Part shown: positions 8,324-17,875 of the stretch, one piece after another
Layout: every line of letters begins with the position of its first letter
Numbering within the stretch: position 1 is the stretch's first letter
Assembly (NCBI GenBank): GCA_030374805.1
Contig: JARGSG010000234.1
Span: forward strand, 1 to 20,414
Reading direction: 5' to 3'
DNA length: 20,414 bases
Origin: Gracilaria gracilis
Taxonomy: Eukaryota > Rhodophyta > Florideophyceae > Gracilariales > Gracilariaceae
Notes under the pieces: generated by a model
Database searches by the model: none
What the model saw: only the letters and a program-made list of their open reading frames with translations
What the model was told of the DNA's origin: nothing
Position numbers and translations under genes: made by a program

Positions 8324-10096
8324 ATGAGCTTCGAAAACGATCCGAGAATTGGACCTGTCGAAAACCCAGATATTGATCGTGTTATTTCGGAGTATAACAA
8401 GGCAGTACGGCAGTGTCATAAACCACTTGAAGCAGAGCGAATGCCAGCGACGGATTCAGAAAGCGAGAACGAATACCTCTTGATTTCATTGGGCGATTCT
8501 TCTTCAGAATACGAACGCGATGATTGTTCGAGCGCCGACGGAAGATCTAGTGGCGATGCCCATGGGTCTGGGTCTGAATGGAATCTAGATGAACTAATTG
8601 TTGACTCGTCCTCTGATTTGCAAAAGCAGAAAGACGAGTCGAGTCACAAATTAGAGCATCCAGGGATTAGACCCGAAGGCATTGTACCGGAAATACAGAA
8701 AGCAGCTGAGCTAACAGCTCAAACGTTGAATGATGGATTGAAGTATACCAGTCTGAAAGGCGTTTTCTTCTCTGCAGATGTTATTGGTACACATCGCCAA
8801 AATGAGGTTCTCCAAAATTCCCCATCACTCTGTGACACATTTCATCTCAACTTCTTTTACCTTTTGGCAAAGCATGGAAACTTTCTTTTGCCAACACATC
8901 TGAATCGCAAAGGTTTCGAATGGGCAAACAAGGACGAGTGGTATCTGTGCTCGATCATGAAAAGCGGACACCCGTGGGATGTGTCAAATGCTGGTGAGCT
9001 TTACAAGCTTCTGCTACCTTTGGAAATGGTTGAAAATGATCGTTCATACCAGAAGTCTATCAAACTTCAGATGAGTGGATTTGAATCCATTCTGAAGAAT
9101 GATTGGCACGCATATGAAAGGAATCGTATGCTCTTGTTGCAAACCAAAGGCCAGCAGTTTTTCGAGCATCTTTGTACGGCAGATGGTATTAGAGCCCGAT
9201 CAGTATCTCTCAAGGACAAGCGTGGGTGTTTGTATTTCGATAATTCGTGTGCCTTAGATTCACTTCTGTTCATCTTCCCACACCTCTATTGGATGCTTTT
9301 TAAGAAGGAACTTTTCGGGAAGACCGATAATGGGATATCGTACGCCTTCAAAGCTCCAGGAGCTATAGTGGTGTGCGTCATAATGCAAAGTTTATTCTCA
9401 ATTGGAGTGAATCACTACCGTGAACGTTTTCATCAGCGAATCTCGAACTACTTGCGAGTTCTAATCCAAGATCTTTCGAGCTTTTACAGGCCAAGAGGAA
9501 AGCCCCTTCCTCGTTTTTGGGACCCATGTAAGAAAAATCCCTTCTTGAACATAAACGAAGTAGTTTGGTATATCCTCCCAAGACTGCTCGGCGCAAAGGG
9601 ACACTGTAGCTTACTATCTCAATTGGAGTTCAGGAGGATAATGATATCTGATGATTGCTTGAAAGATTGCTTGAGGGATCGCAAGACTTCATCTACTTTT
9701 GCTGAATTTCTTCACGACCTCGTTATTCTCAAGAACGGCCGTGTGGTTGAAGGATGCCTTGTATTTCACCTAGATGAAAAAGTTTCAAACCCAAATGTTC
9801 AAGTACTTAAAGAGCTTCTTGGTGAAACCCGTACATTTTCTTCCAATGGATATGAGTTGAAAATTCTGGCATTCTTAGGATACGAACTTAAATCTTCCGA
9901 AACTCACTTTATTTCAGGCGTTCTGTTCAAGGCCACTAACGGCAAAGACAGAATCTACTTTTACGACGGCACAAATGATGGTGGGAAACCCAAAGGAATG
10001 ACGCTGCGGACTGCATTTCAGAAGAACAATTCTGTTTTCTCCGTTCCCCGTCTACTTACTTTTGCAGTGGCTTCGAGGGCAGAAGTCATTGAATAA
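8324..10096 (+). CDS. USP-like (peptidase C19-type) cysteine protease
   Basis: 590 residues from the first ATG (8324) to TAA; the frame is open upstream to a TGA at 8243 without an ATG. Residues 43-105 are Ser/Asp/Glu-rich and probably disordered. The region from about 300 to 590 carries the two boxes of ubiquitin-specific proteases in the expected order. The Cys box is YFDNSCALDSLLFIFPHLYW (304-323, Cys309), comparable to the usual N-T-C-Y-x-N-S-x-L-Q. The His box is ETHFISGVLF (526-535, His528), then RIYFYDG (543-549) with Asp548 as the likely third residue. No zinc-finger CxxC pairs were seen between them. The family role is removal of ubiquitin or a ubiquitin-like tag; the sequence is divergent, so the target is unknown. 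It is convergent with the next gene, only 35 bases apart. Confidence 0.55.
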   Translation: MSFENDPRIGPVENPDIDRVISEYNKAVRQCHKPLEAERMPATDSESENEYLLISLGDSSSEYERDDCSSADGRSSGDAHGSGSEWNLDELIVDSSSDLQKQKDESSHKLEHPGIRPEGIVPEIQKAAELTAQTLNDGLKYTSLKGVFFSADVIGTHRQNEVLQNSPSLCDTFHLNFFYLLAKHGNFLLPTHLNRKGFEWANKDEWYLCSIMKSGHPWDVSNAGELYKLLLPLEMVENDRSYQKSIKLQMSGFESILKNDWHAYERNRMLLLQTKGQQFFEHLCTADGIRARSVSLKDKRGCLYFDNSCALDSLLFIFPHLYWMLFKKELFGKTDNGISYAFKAPGAIVVCVIMQSLFSIGVNHYRERFHQRISNYLRVLIQDLSSFYRPRGKPLPRFWDPCKKNPFLNINEVVWYILPRLLGAKGHCSLLSQLEFRRIMISDDCLKDCLRDRKTSSTFAEFLHDLVILKNGRVVEGCLVFHLDEKVSNPNVQVLKELLGETRTFSSNGYELKILAFLGYELKSSETHFISGVLFKATNGKDRIYFYDGTNDGGKPKGMTLRTAFQKNNSVFSVPRLLTFAVASRAEVIE

Positions 10097-10131
10097 GATC
10101 AGAAGAATAGATGAAGCTTTTTTTTGCAAAA

Positions 10132-11286
10132 TCAGCTTCGCAGGACACCATATATCTTTCTTATATCACAGATATTGGTTAAAGATTCTTCAATATCTTC
10201 ATTTAGCCTGCCTATCCAGTCGTGAGAGACCATTGATTTTCTCTCCAAACCATTATGTAGAGCATAGTTGTGTTGAGCGAGGTGTTGCTTCAAAGAGTTT
10301 GGAAGGAGGAAAAGGCACAGAGTGTTTTCCATATCCATTTCACAGAAGCAATAACTTGTGCCCCATCCTTTTAGAGACTGCTCGCCGAAACGGAACTTGA
10401 CAAAAAGCTTCGCCCTTACCTTCGAGGCAACAAGAGACCTAGGTTTCGTAGAGACTACTTGCTTCGGTTCTGAGCGTAACCAGCCTTCATATCTCCTAGA
10501 GTTAATTAGAACGCTTACACAAGTGTCTTCTCCTTCACCATAACCAAGGCTTTTCTTCGTCCCTTTCGACATGCTCAGAAACGAAATCGGGCGCCAGCAG
10601 TACGTACCACTGCCTTGATATGTGAAGATCCGTTCTAGTTGAGTACTTTCGTCAACAGAATGTGGTAGAGATAGATAATCCAACCAGGAAATTATAGATT
10701 CGGGCTTTGGGGCCGGTACCCAAGCCAAGTAGCATGGGTCGAAACTAGGAGCCCCAGCGAATCCTCGTTGCGAAGTTAAAGAGTTTTTCTGCGCCCACCT
10801 ACATGCTTCCAGTAATTTGGTGTTACACGAGAGCGATGCAAAGATGAGCTGTGTTTCAAGAGCGCGCTGTAAAACTATGCCTCCGATCCATTGTTCATAG
10901 TGGCAAACCTTGGTCCTTGGCATAAATTTCAGCTCTCCTTTCAAGAACGTAAGAACTTTGTCATTTCGTGAAGAGTAGTAGTCCAGAAGTCGTTTGTTTT
11001 CACTAGAATATTCGTAGTGGCTGATTGTTCTAGAAACACGAGATCGGTTAAACTGGAAGCATACTTTGCCTTCACGTTTCACAAGAAACCCAAGCCTGTG
11101 GTAACGTTGATCGGGGGAAACCAATAGAAATTGCGGACATACGTTTCCATTCGCGACATCCAACAGAAACTGTGGTAACCAGGTGTCAGGTGGCAGACTT
11201 TCATTCTTGATACACGAAGGATCGTTGTACAACGAAAGGAGAATGGGCATTCTCTCCTTCGTTGAAGAATGTATATGGGACATCAT
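10132..11286 (-). CDS. Unrecognised 384-aa protein
   Basis: ATG at 11286 (followed by a second ATG) to TGA at 10132. The frame is open upstream for about 100 bases without another ATG; the pyrimidine-rich CCCTCCTTTTAG just upstream would suit a splice acceptor. The protein is rich in Trp, Tyr, Cys and Ser (for example YLAWVPAPKPESIISWLDYL, near residues 195-215). No signal peptide, transmembrane run or known motif was seen. Codon-like composition and length argue that it is real. It is convergent with the USP-like gene and could belong with it, but nothing proves this. Confidence 0.55.
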   Translation of the reverse strand: MMSHIHSSTKERMPILLSLYNDPSCIKNESLPPDTWLPQFLLDVANGNVCPQFLLVSPDQRYHRLGFLVKREGKVCFQFNRSRVSRTISHYEYSSENKRLLDYYSSRNDKVLTFLKGELKFMPRTKVCHYEQWIGGIVLQRALETQLIFASLSCNTKLLEACRWAQKNSLTSQRGFAGAPSFDPCYLAWVPAPKPESIISWLDYLSLPHSVDESTQLERIFTYQGSGTYCWRPISFLSMSKGTKKSLGYGEGEDTCVSVLINSRRYEGWLRSEPKQVVSTKPRSLVASKVRAKLFVKFRFGEQSLKGWGTSYCFCEMDMENTLCLFLLPNSLKQHLAQHNYALHNGLERKSMVSHDWIGRLNEDIEESLTNICDIRKIYGVLRS

Positions 11287-11442
11287 AATGATTCGGATGC
11301 CTCGGAACAAAGAAACTAAAAGGAGGGATCGGTTTTTCGGTTGCAGAGATCCAGGAGAGTATGAGAGAATGAACGACTAGACGGCCTGCGTTTGTGCACG
11401 ATTACGATTTTTTACAAAAAGTACCGTAAGAAAACAAAATAA

Positions 11443-11640
11443 TCACCTATCCAAGAATACTAAAGCTTCCTGAAAGCGTCTGGCTTCAGCTGCTGAATCT
11501 GGCGTGTTCTCTAGCGCGCTCGCATTATCACACCGATCTAAACCATTGAAAATGCTTTCAGGTATATGTATTTGAATCGTGAACTTCTTTTTCATTCTTT
11601 CCTCAAGTGGAGAGGGCCACTCAGGAACTACTATCGTCAA
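11443..11640 (-). CDS. Small ORF overlapping the 3' end of the Myb-like gene
   Basis: A 65-codon frame begins at a TTG (11640) inside the last codons of the Myb-like gene; the first ATG (11595) would give 50 residues beginning MKKKFTIQIHIPESIFNGL. It ends at TGA, 11443-11445. The composition is protein-like (SAAEARRFQEALVFLD near the end). It may be an alternative or spliced C-terminus of the Myb-like protein, a frameshifted tail, or a chance frame. No family was recognised. Confidence 0.3.
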   Translation of the reverse strand: MTIVVPEWPSPLEERMKKKFTIQIHIPESIFNGLDRCDNASALENTPDSAAEARRFQEALVFLDR

Positions 11641-13288
11641 ACTCCAGTAGGGGAGGAGAAACTGCCTTCCTTTTCGTCCTCCTCTTTCTGATGCTCACGT
11701 ATCCTAGCATTCGGGCTCTATCCTTTAGACTGGTTTGAAGTCGTACAAATCCATTTGGAATAAACAACTCCTTCTGCATACGACTCCAGCTCCCGACTCC
11801 ATACTGTTCAATACCTTGGCGTAGTAATTTGTCTTCCCTGGGTGAGAATGAACCAGTCCTCAGTTGCAGTTCAGAGGCCTCGCCCGTAGTTGAAAACTTT
11901 TGGTTCCACCCAAGAGATCTCTTTTTTTCCTTACTGGTCCTTGATCTCTTCTGAGCAACACCATCATCTGAATCATCGTCAGAAAACAGATGAATCTTCA
12001 ATATCTCATCAGCCTCATTGCCTTTCACTTTATCAAGGTTGCTGGCCAAATTCTTCTCCGTTTCTTGACCGAGGCAAATTATATTGGTGAAAACTTCATC
12101 AAGTTTCTCCTCCTCCCTGTCAATGATATGTTGGACGGAGGTTAACAGGGATGAAACACCTAACTGGTCAATAGACAACCCTCTGGCCCCATTGTACCTT
12201 TCGATCATATACTCTTTCAATGACTTCATTTCGCTCCTGAAGATGTCTTCATTCAAGAAAGGCTTCCATTTCACAAAACGAGATTTGCAATTCGAACCCA
12301 GCTTTTTCAGCACATGAACTTCACCTGAGCCACTAAGAACGGTGGATTTCACCAGAGAGATAACAGCTCTAAACAGTCTTGTTGTCAAAGCACTGTTACT
12401 TCCATTAATGAAGATGTATGTGCTCCTATCTAGTAGAGAATAGAGTTGTTTCTCAGAGATTTCATTCAATTGCATGTCGTTCCTAAGCGTGAAAACTAGG
12501 CCTTTCGCTTCCATGCATTGTACTTTAGCTGAGAGATGCTCTCGAAGAATTCCAGCTTGTTTTATCCCGTAGCACTTCTTCACGCACTCTTCAATAAACT
12601 TCCCGGACATTCCAACATCAAGAACTTTGCGAATGCCAGGCAATTCCGCTACTGAGAGAAGACAGCTGACCACTTGCGGGAAGTCCACATTCTCTTTCAG
12701 CTGAGGCTCAGAACCTCGGTCACATGTTGCAGGACCTAAATTTTCAAGTTTTGCAAGCTCTTTCCGTTCACGATGTTTCTTCGAATGACCTCCACCTTCA
12801 CGATTCACAAGCTCTTTCCGTTCAAGATCTTCTTTCGAGCGACCTCCATATTCAAGATTCACAAACTCTTTCCGCTCACGATGTTCTTCATGGAAGCTTT
12901 CGCGAAAGTGACGTTCACTGCCGCAGAAATTAATAACCGCCCCAAGAGATTTCACTGGAACTGCGGACTTGGCAGCCACGGTGTCTCTGGCCTCAAACTG
13001 GGCTGTTATCTCCTCTGAATCTCCACCTCCGTCCCTAAATTGACCCAAGGGGATGATATCTTGTGAGGTCCTCGCCTTTTTCCGGGGAAAATTCGTATGT
13101 TCCTCACTAATCTTCTTGTATCTCTCCCAACACTCTCCCGGATTCCGATCCCGAGGAAGAAGTTGATTATTTGCCAAAGTCTCCCAGAAATTGAGCTCCA
13201 AGTGCTTCCCAGAGCCACTATGTGCTTCCTCTAAGGCTGCGTCCCGCAATTGCTGGTCCTCCTCGGACATCCAGTTCTTACCAGACAT
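11621..13288 (-). CDS. Two-Myb-domain protein with TRF/telobox-like C-terminal domain
   Basis: 555 residues, ATG (13288) to TGA. Residues 6-60 form a Myb/SANT-like domain (W6, W35, W54; MSEEDQQLRDAALEEA...GECWERYKKI). Residues 134-185 hold three imperfect copies of an about 18-residue charged repeat built on RERKELVNLE..GG.SK. Residues 195-430 are mostly helical and unrecognised. Residues 436-462 include an acidic DDDSDD patch and basic clusters. Residues 477-532 are a second Myb domain, FSPREDKLLRQGIEQYGVGS-W-SRMQKEL ending TSLKDRARML. This closely follows the TRF/telobox pattern of L..G...YG.G.W..I plus the LKDRWR helix, with Phe replacing the first Trp. A basic tail, RKRRTKRK (534-541), is a likely nuclear signal. 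A nuclear DNA-binding protein is well supported; telomere-repeat binding is an inference. Confidence 0.65.
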   Translation of the reverse strand: MSGKNWMSEEDQQLRDAALEEAHSGSGKHLELNFWETLANNQLLPRDRNPGECWERYKKISEEHTNFPRKKARTSQDIIPLGQFRDGGGDSEEITAQFEARDTVAAKSAVPVKSLGAVINFCGSERHFRESFHEEHRERKEFVNLEYGGRSKEDLERKELVNREGGGHSKKHRERKELAKLENLGPATCDRGSEPQLKENVDFPQVVSCLLSVAELPGIRKVLDVGMSGKFIEECVKKCYGIKQAGILREHLSAKVQCMEAKGLVFTLRNDMQLNEISEKQLYSLLDRSTYIFINGSNSALTTRLFRAVISLVKSTVLSGSGEVHVLKKLGSNCKSRFVKWKPFLNEDIFRSEMKSLKEYMIERYNGARGLSIDQLGVSSLLTSVQHIIDREEEKLDEVFTNIICLGQETEKNLASNLDKVKGNEADEILKIHLFSDDDSDDGVAQKRSRTSKEKKRSLGWNQKFSTTGEASELQLRTGSFSPREDKLLRQGIEQYGVGSWSRMQKELFIPNGFVRLQTSLKDRARMLGYVSIRKRRTKRKAVSPPLLEFDDSSS

Positions 13289-13990
13289 TTTCTGTGTGAT
13301 ATGAGACTCTCCAACGGGAAGAAATTCGAATGTGCTCCGCCGCTCGGTCGCTCTCCGAGTGAATCGGACGAGGAAGTGCCGATCTAGAGCACGAAATGGG
13401 TTTTGAGGTACCTTCGCAACGGCTTGCTTGGAACATGTTTTTCATTCGTGTGTTTTGGATTAGGATTTTTTCGTTTTTCACAAGTTTTATTTTAAGATTC
13501 GCTACAAGATGTCATCTAGAAGATGCGAAGATGACATCTTTCTTTGCCCGCCAGTACAGTCCCGTTCCGAGGCACCATCATGCGTAGCCAACACCATAGT
13601 TATTTCCACATTGTTTATATCTCACACTGCGAACCGCTCCTTCTCCTTCCCTTCCACTCCCTGCACTTCAATCGAAACAACAACGACACGGTAGAGATTT
13701 GGCGCGGAATCCTTTTTAGAGCAGATTTCACGAATTGAGGTGTTCAAGTCGTCGTGTTGCTTTTCGCCGCCGTTGCGCATGGAACCCTTGGTGTAGTTTC
13801 GGTAGTGGCAAGGCGTGTTATACGATTTAGCCTACGCAATGAAGTGAGTACGGGGCGCTTGCAAAGACCAATATGTCACGTTTGTGCATAATAGAAATCT
13901 TGGTTTTAAGGAATACAGGAATAAGCACAATAAATCAGGATGGCTTCTGGGCGGAGTCTTGAAGTGTACAACTTCAACACGGGGTGGAAC
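13289..13990. promoter_or_regulatory. Upstream region of the Myb-like gene
   Basis: 700 bases between the Myb-like start codon and the repeat array. It should contain that gene's promoter; no core element is obvious. The only clear structure is the inverted repeat at 13506-13540. No convincing coding frame was seen. Confidence 0.4.
13506..13540. other. Perfect 12-bp inverted repeat (hairpin)
   Basis: AAGATGTCATCT (13506-13517) and AGATGACATCTT (13529-13540) are exact reverse complements with an 11-base loop. They lie about 220 bases upstream of the Myb-like start and could be an operator-like site or a hairpin in the 5' leader. Confidence 0.7.
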
Positions 13991-14617
13991 CATGTCCTAG
14001 GACACCATGAAAAAGTGGTTCATGTTCTTGCATCACGGAATTTTCAGAAAAAGTTTTAGTTTTTGTAAATAAATACCAATTTTTTTGGAAACATCCCGCG
14101 CGCTTTGCACGAACATGAACCAAGTTTTCGCCATGTCCTAGGACATGGCCTCCTCAACACATTGCTCCGCGTCCGCATTCGTCCATGGTGTATGACCAGG
14201 GGCTCTTGTCCCAAAATATAACTTGAATGCTTCATGTCCTAGGACACCATGAAAAAGTGGTTCATGTTCTTGCATCACGGAATTTTCAGAAAAAGTTTTT
14301 GTAAATAAATACCAATTTTTTGGAAACATTCCGCGCGCTTTGCACGAACATGAACCAAGTTTTCGCCATGTCCTAGGACATGGCCTCCTCAACACATTGC
14401 TCCGCGTCCGCATTCGTCCATGGTGTATGACCAGGGGCTCTTGTCCCAAAATATAACTTGAATGCTTCATGTCCTAGGACACCATGAAAAAGTGGTTCAT
14501 GTTCTTGCATCACGGAATTTTCAGAAAAAGATTTTGTAAATAAATACCAATTTTTTGGAAACATCCCGCGCGCTTTGCACGAACATGAACCAAGTTTTCG
14601 CCATGTCCTAGGACATG
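13991..14617 (+). repeat. A-type cluster 1 (three inverted-repeat units)
   Basis: Inverted-repeat units at 13991-14147, 14233-14382 and 14468-14617, separated by 85-base spacers. Each starts CATGTCCTAGGACACC and ends with the perfect 20-bp palindrome GCCATGTCCTAGGACATGGC. The first copy has a small insertion in its A/T-rich centre. Confidence 0.92.
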
Positions 14618-14618
14618 G

Positions 14619-15053
14619 CTCCGTTATGTGGCACCTGAAATTATATCGCGCACAAGTGGCCCACAAGTGCAATTTTAATGAAACGGACACCGGCCACAGT
14701 GAAAGGAGAGTCGAAAGACCACGTGTAAAACACCTTTTTGCACTTCACACGTATCCCACGTTTACTAAAGTAATTTACGGCATATAGATACACACATCAG
14801 CAATTCTTCACCATGTGTATTATGTACTACTAACGGGTGCCATTTATTCTCGAACGGTTTGAAGGATCTCCACAATGCTGGCTGTTTTCAACAGTTTGAA
14901 CAGATGTTCACAATAATGGCTGTTTTGTAAAGCATTGATTGTTATGGAAGGAAGCGTTTATGAGTTTCGAATTTCTGAAGTTCAGTGGATATAGCTTTAC
15001 TCCAGGGTTCAGCCGACTTGACCAGCAAGATTGGGAAACTTGTCTGGTGAAAA
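14619..15053 (+). repeat. B-type unit 1
   Basis: About 435 bases starting CTCCGTTATGTGGCACCTG, directly after a 20-bp palindrome, and ending TCTGGTGAAAA just before a half A unit. It differs from the other B copies at scattered positions (for example GTTATG for GTCATG). No gene is evident in it. Confidence 0.9.
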
Positions 15054-15869
15054 GCATCACGGAATTCTCAAAAAAAGTTTTTGTAAATAAATACCAATTT
15101 TTTGAAAACATCCCGCGCGCTTTGCACGAACATGAACCAAGTTTTCGCCATGTCCTAGGACATGGCCCCCTCAACACATTGCTCCGCGTCCGCATTCGTC
15201 CATGGTGTATGACCAGGGGCTCTTGTCCCAAAATATAACTTGAATGCTTCATGTCCTAGGACACCATGAAAAAGTGGTTCATGTTCTTGCATCACGGAAT
15301 TTTCAGAAAAAGATTTTGTAAATAAATACCAATTTTTTGGAAACATCCCGCGCGCTTTGCAGGAACATGAACCAAGTTTTCGCCATGTCCTAGGACATGG
15401 CCTCCTCAACACATTGCTCCGCGTCCGCATTCGTCCATGGTGTATGACCAGGGGCTCTTGTCCCAAAATATAACTTGAATGCTTCATGTCCTAGGACACC
15501 ATGAAAAAGTGGTTCATGTTCTTGCATCACGGAATTTTCAGAAAAAGATTTTGTAAATAAATACCAATTTTTTGGAAACATTCCGCGCGCTTTGCACGAA
15601 CATGAACCAAGTTTTCGCCATGTCCTAGGACATGGCCTCCTCAACACATTGCTCCGCGTCCGCATTCGTCCATGGTGTATGACCAGGGGCTCTTGTCCCA
15701 AAATATAACTTGAATGCTTCATGTCCTAGGACACCATGAAAAAGTGGTTCATGTTCTTGCATCACGGAATTTTCAGAAAAAGTTTTTGTAAATAAATACC
15801 AATTTTTTGGAAACATCCCGCGCGCTTTGCACGAACATGAACCAAGTTTTCGCCATGTCCTAGGACATG
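15054..15869 (+). repeat. A-type cluster 2 (half unit plus three units)
   Basis: A half unit (15054-15164, right arm only, beginning GCATCACGGAATTC) followed by complete inverted-repeat units at 15250-15399, 15485-15634 and 15720-15869, with 85-base spacers between. Confidence 0.92.
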
Positions 15870-15870
15870 G

Positions 15871-16307
15871 CTCCGTCATGTGGCACCTGAAATTATATCG
15901 CGCACAAGTGGCCCACAAATGCAACTTTAAATGAAACGGACACCGGCTACAGTGAAAGGAGAGTCGAAGTGCCACGTGTAAAACACCTTTTTGCACTTCA
16001 CACGTATCCCACGTTTACTAAAGTAATTTACGGCATATAGATACACACATCAGCAATTCTTCACCATGTGTATTATGTACTACTAACGGGTGCCATCTAT
16101 TCTCGAACGGTTTGAAGGATCTCCACAATGCTGGATGTTTTCAACAGTTTGAACAGATGTTCACAATAATGGCTGTTTTGTAAAGCATTGGATGTTATGG
16201 AAGGAAGCGTTTATGAGTTTCGAATTTCTGAAGTTCAGTGGATATAGCTTTACTCCAGGGTTCAGCCGACTTGACCAGCAAGATTGGGAAACTTGTCTGG
16301 TGAAAAG
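15871..16307 (+). repeat. B-type unit 2
   Basis: A near-identical copy of B1 starting CTCCGTCATGTGGCACCTG, bounded on the left by the 20-bp palindrome and on the right by a half A unit. Confidence 0.9.
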
Positions 16308-16888
16308 CATCACGGAATTCTCAAAAAAAGTTTTTGTAAATAAATACCAATTTTTTGGAAACATCCCGCGCGCTTTGCAGGAACATGAACCAAGTTTTCG
16401 CCATGTCCTAGGACATGGCCTCCTCAACACATTGCTCCGCGTCCGCATTCGTCCATGGTGTATGACCAGGGGCTCTTGTCCCAAAATATAACTTGAATGC
16501 TTCATGTCCTAGGACACCATGAAAAAGTGGTTCATGTTCTTGCATCACGGAATTTTCAGAAAAAGTTTTTGTAAATAAATACCAATTTTTTGGAAACATT
16601 CCGCGCGCTTTGCACGAACATGAACCAAGTTTTCGCCATGTCCTAGGACATGGCCTCCTCAACACATTGCTCCGCGTCCGCATTCGTCCATGGTGTATGA
16701 CCAGGGGCTCTTGTCCCAAAATATAACTTGAATGCTTCATGTCCTAGGACACCATGAAAAAGTGGTTCATGTTCTTGCATAACGGAATTTTCAGAAAAAG
16801 TTTTTGTAAATAAATAACCAATTTTTTGAAAACATCCCGCGCGCTTTGCAGGAACATGAACCAAGTTTTCGCCATGTCCTAGGACATG
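16308..16888 (+). repeat. A-type cluster 3 (half unit plus two units)
   Basis: A half unit (16308-16417) and complete inverted-repeat units at 16503-16652 and 16738-16888. The last has CATAACGG for CATCACGG and an extra A in its centre. Confidence 0.92.
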
Positions 16889-16889
16889 G

Positions 16890-17325
16890 CTCCGTCATGT
16901 GGCACCCTGAAATTATATCGCGCACAAGTGGCCCACAAATGCAACTTTAATGAAACGGACACCGGCTACAGTGAAAGGAGAGTCGAAGTGCCACGTGTAA
17001 AACACCTTTTTGCACTTCACACGTATCCCACGTTTACTAAAGTAATTTACGGCATATAGATACACACATCAGCAATTCTTCACCATGTGTATTATGTACT
17101 ACTAACGGGTGCCATCTATTCTCGAACGGTTTGAAGGATCTCCACAATGCGGGATGTTTTCAACAGTTTGAACAGATGTTCACAATAATGACTGTTTTGT
17201 AAAGCATTGGATGTTATGGAAGGAAGCGTTTATGAGTTTCGAATTTCTGAAGTTCAGTGGATATAGCTTTACTCCAGGGTTCAGCCGACTTGACCAGCAA
17301 GATTGGGAAACTTGTCTGGTGAAAA
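16890..17325 (+). repeat. B-type unit 3
   Basis: A copy of the B unit with minor changes (GGCACCCTG, ATGCGGGATG). It is followed by a half A unit, 17326-17436. Confidence 0.9.
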
Positions 17326-17437
17326 GCATCACGGAATTCTCAAAAAAAGTTTTTGTAAATAAATACCAATTTTTTGGAAACATCCCGCGCGCTTTGCACG
17401 AACATGAACCAAGTTTTCGCCATGTCCTAGGACATGG

Positions 17438-17875
17438 CTCCGTCATGTGGCACCTGAAATTATATCGCGCACAAGTGGCCCACAAATGCAACTTTAATGA
17501 AACGGACACCGGCTACAGTGAAAGGAGAGTCGAAGTGCCACGTGTAAAACACCTTTTTGCACTTCACACGTATCCCACGTTTACTAAAGTAATTTACGGC
17601 ATATAGATACACACATCAGCAATTCTTCACCATGTGTATTATGTACTACTAACGGGTGCCATCTATTCTCGAACAGTTTGAAGGATCTCCACAATGCTGG
17701 CTGTTTTCAACAGTTTGAACAGATGTTCACAATAATGGCTGTTTTGTAAAGCATTGGATGTTATGGAAGGAAGCGTTTTATGAGTTTTCGAATTTCTGAA
17801 GTTCAGTGGATATAGCTTTACTCCAGGGTGCAACAGACTTGACCAGCAAGATTGGGAAACTTTGTCTGGTGAAAA
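17438..17875 (+). repeat. B-type unit 4
   Basis: A copy of the B unit following the half A unit 17326-17436 directly, with no complete A unit between. It carries small homopolymer indels (GCGTTTTATGAG, ACTTTGTCTGG) and is followed by a half A unit at 17876-17988 whose palindrome has an extra C. Confidence 0.9.

Noticed and set aside
13991..16888. CRISPR-like array suggested by regular spacing
   Set aside because: Spacers between the inverted repeats are identical, not unique, units are about 150 bp, and the context is eukaryotic.
14138..17509. Repeated minus-strand open frames of about 110 codons in the array
   Set aside because: They follow a 235-bp period that is not a multiple of three, read the same DNA in two frames, and are interrupted at every B unit. 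They are by-products of the repeats.
17211..17606. 131-codon plus-strand frame spanning a B unit and half A unit
   Set aside because: Its counterparts in other copies end or shift because of small indels, and it crosses the repeat boundary. No coding constraint is visible.
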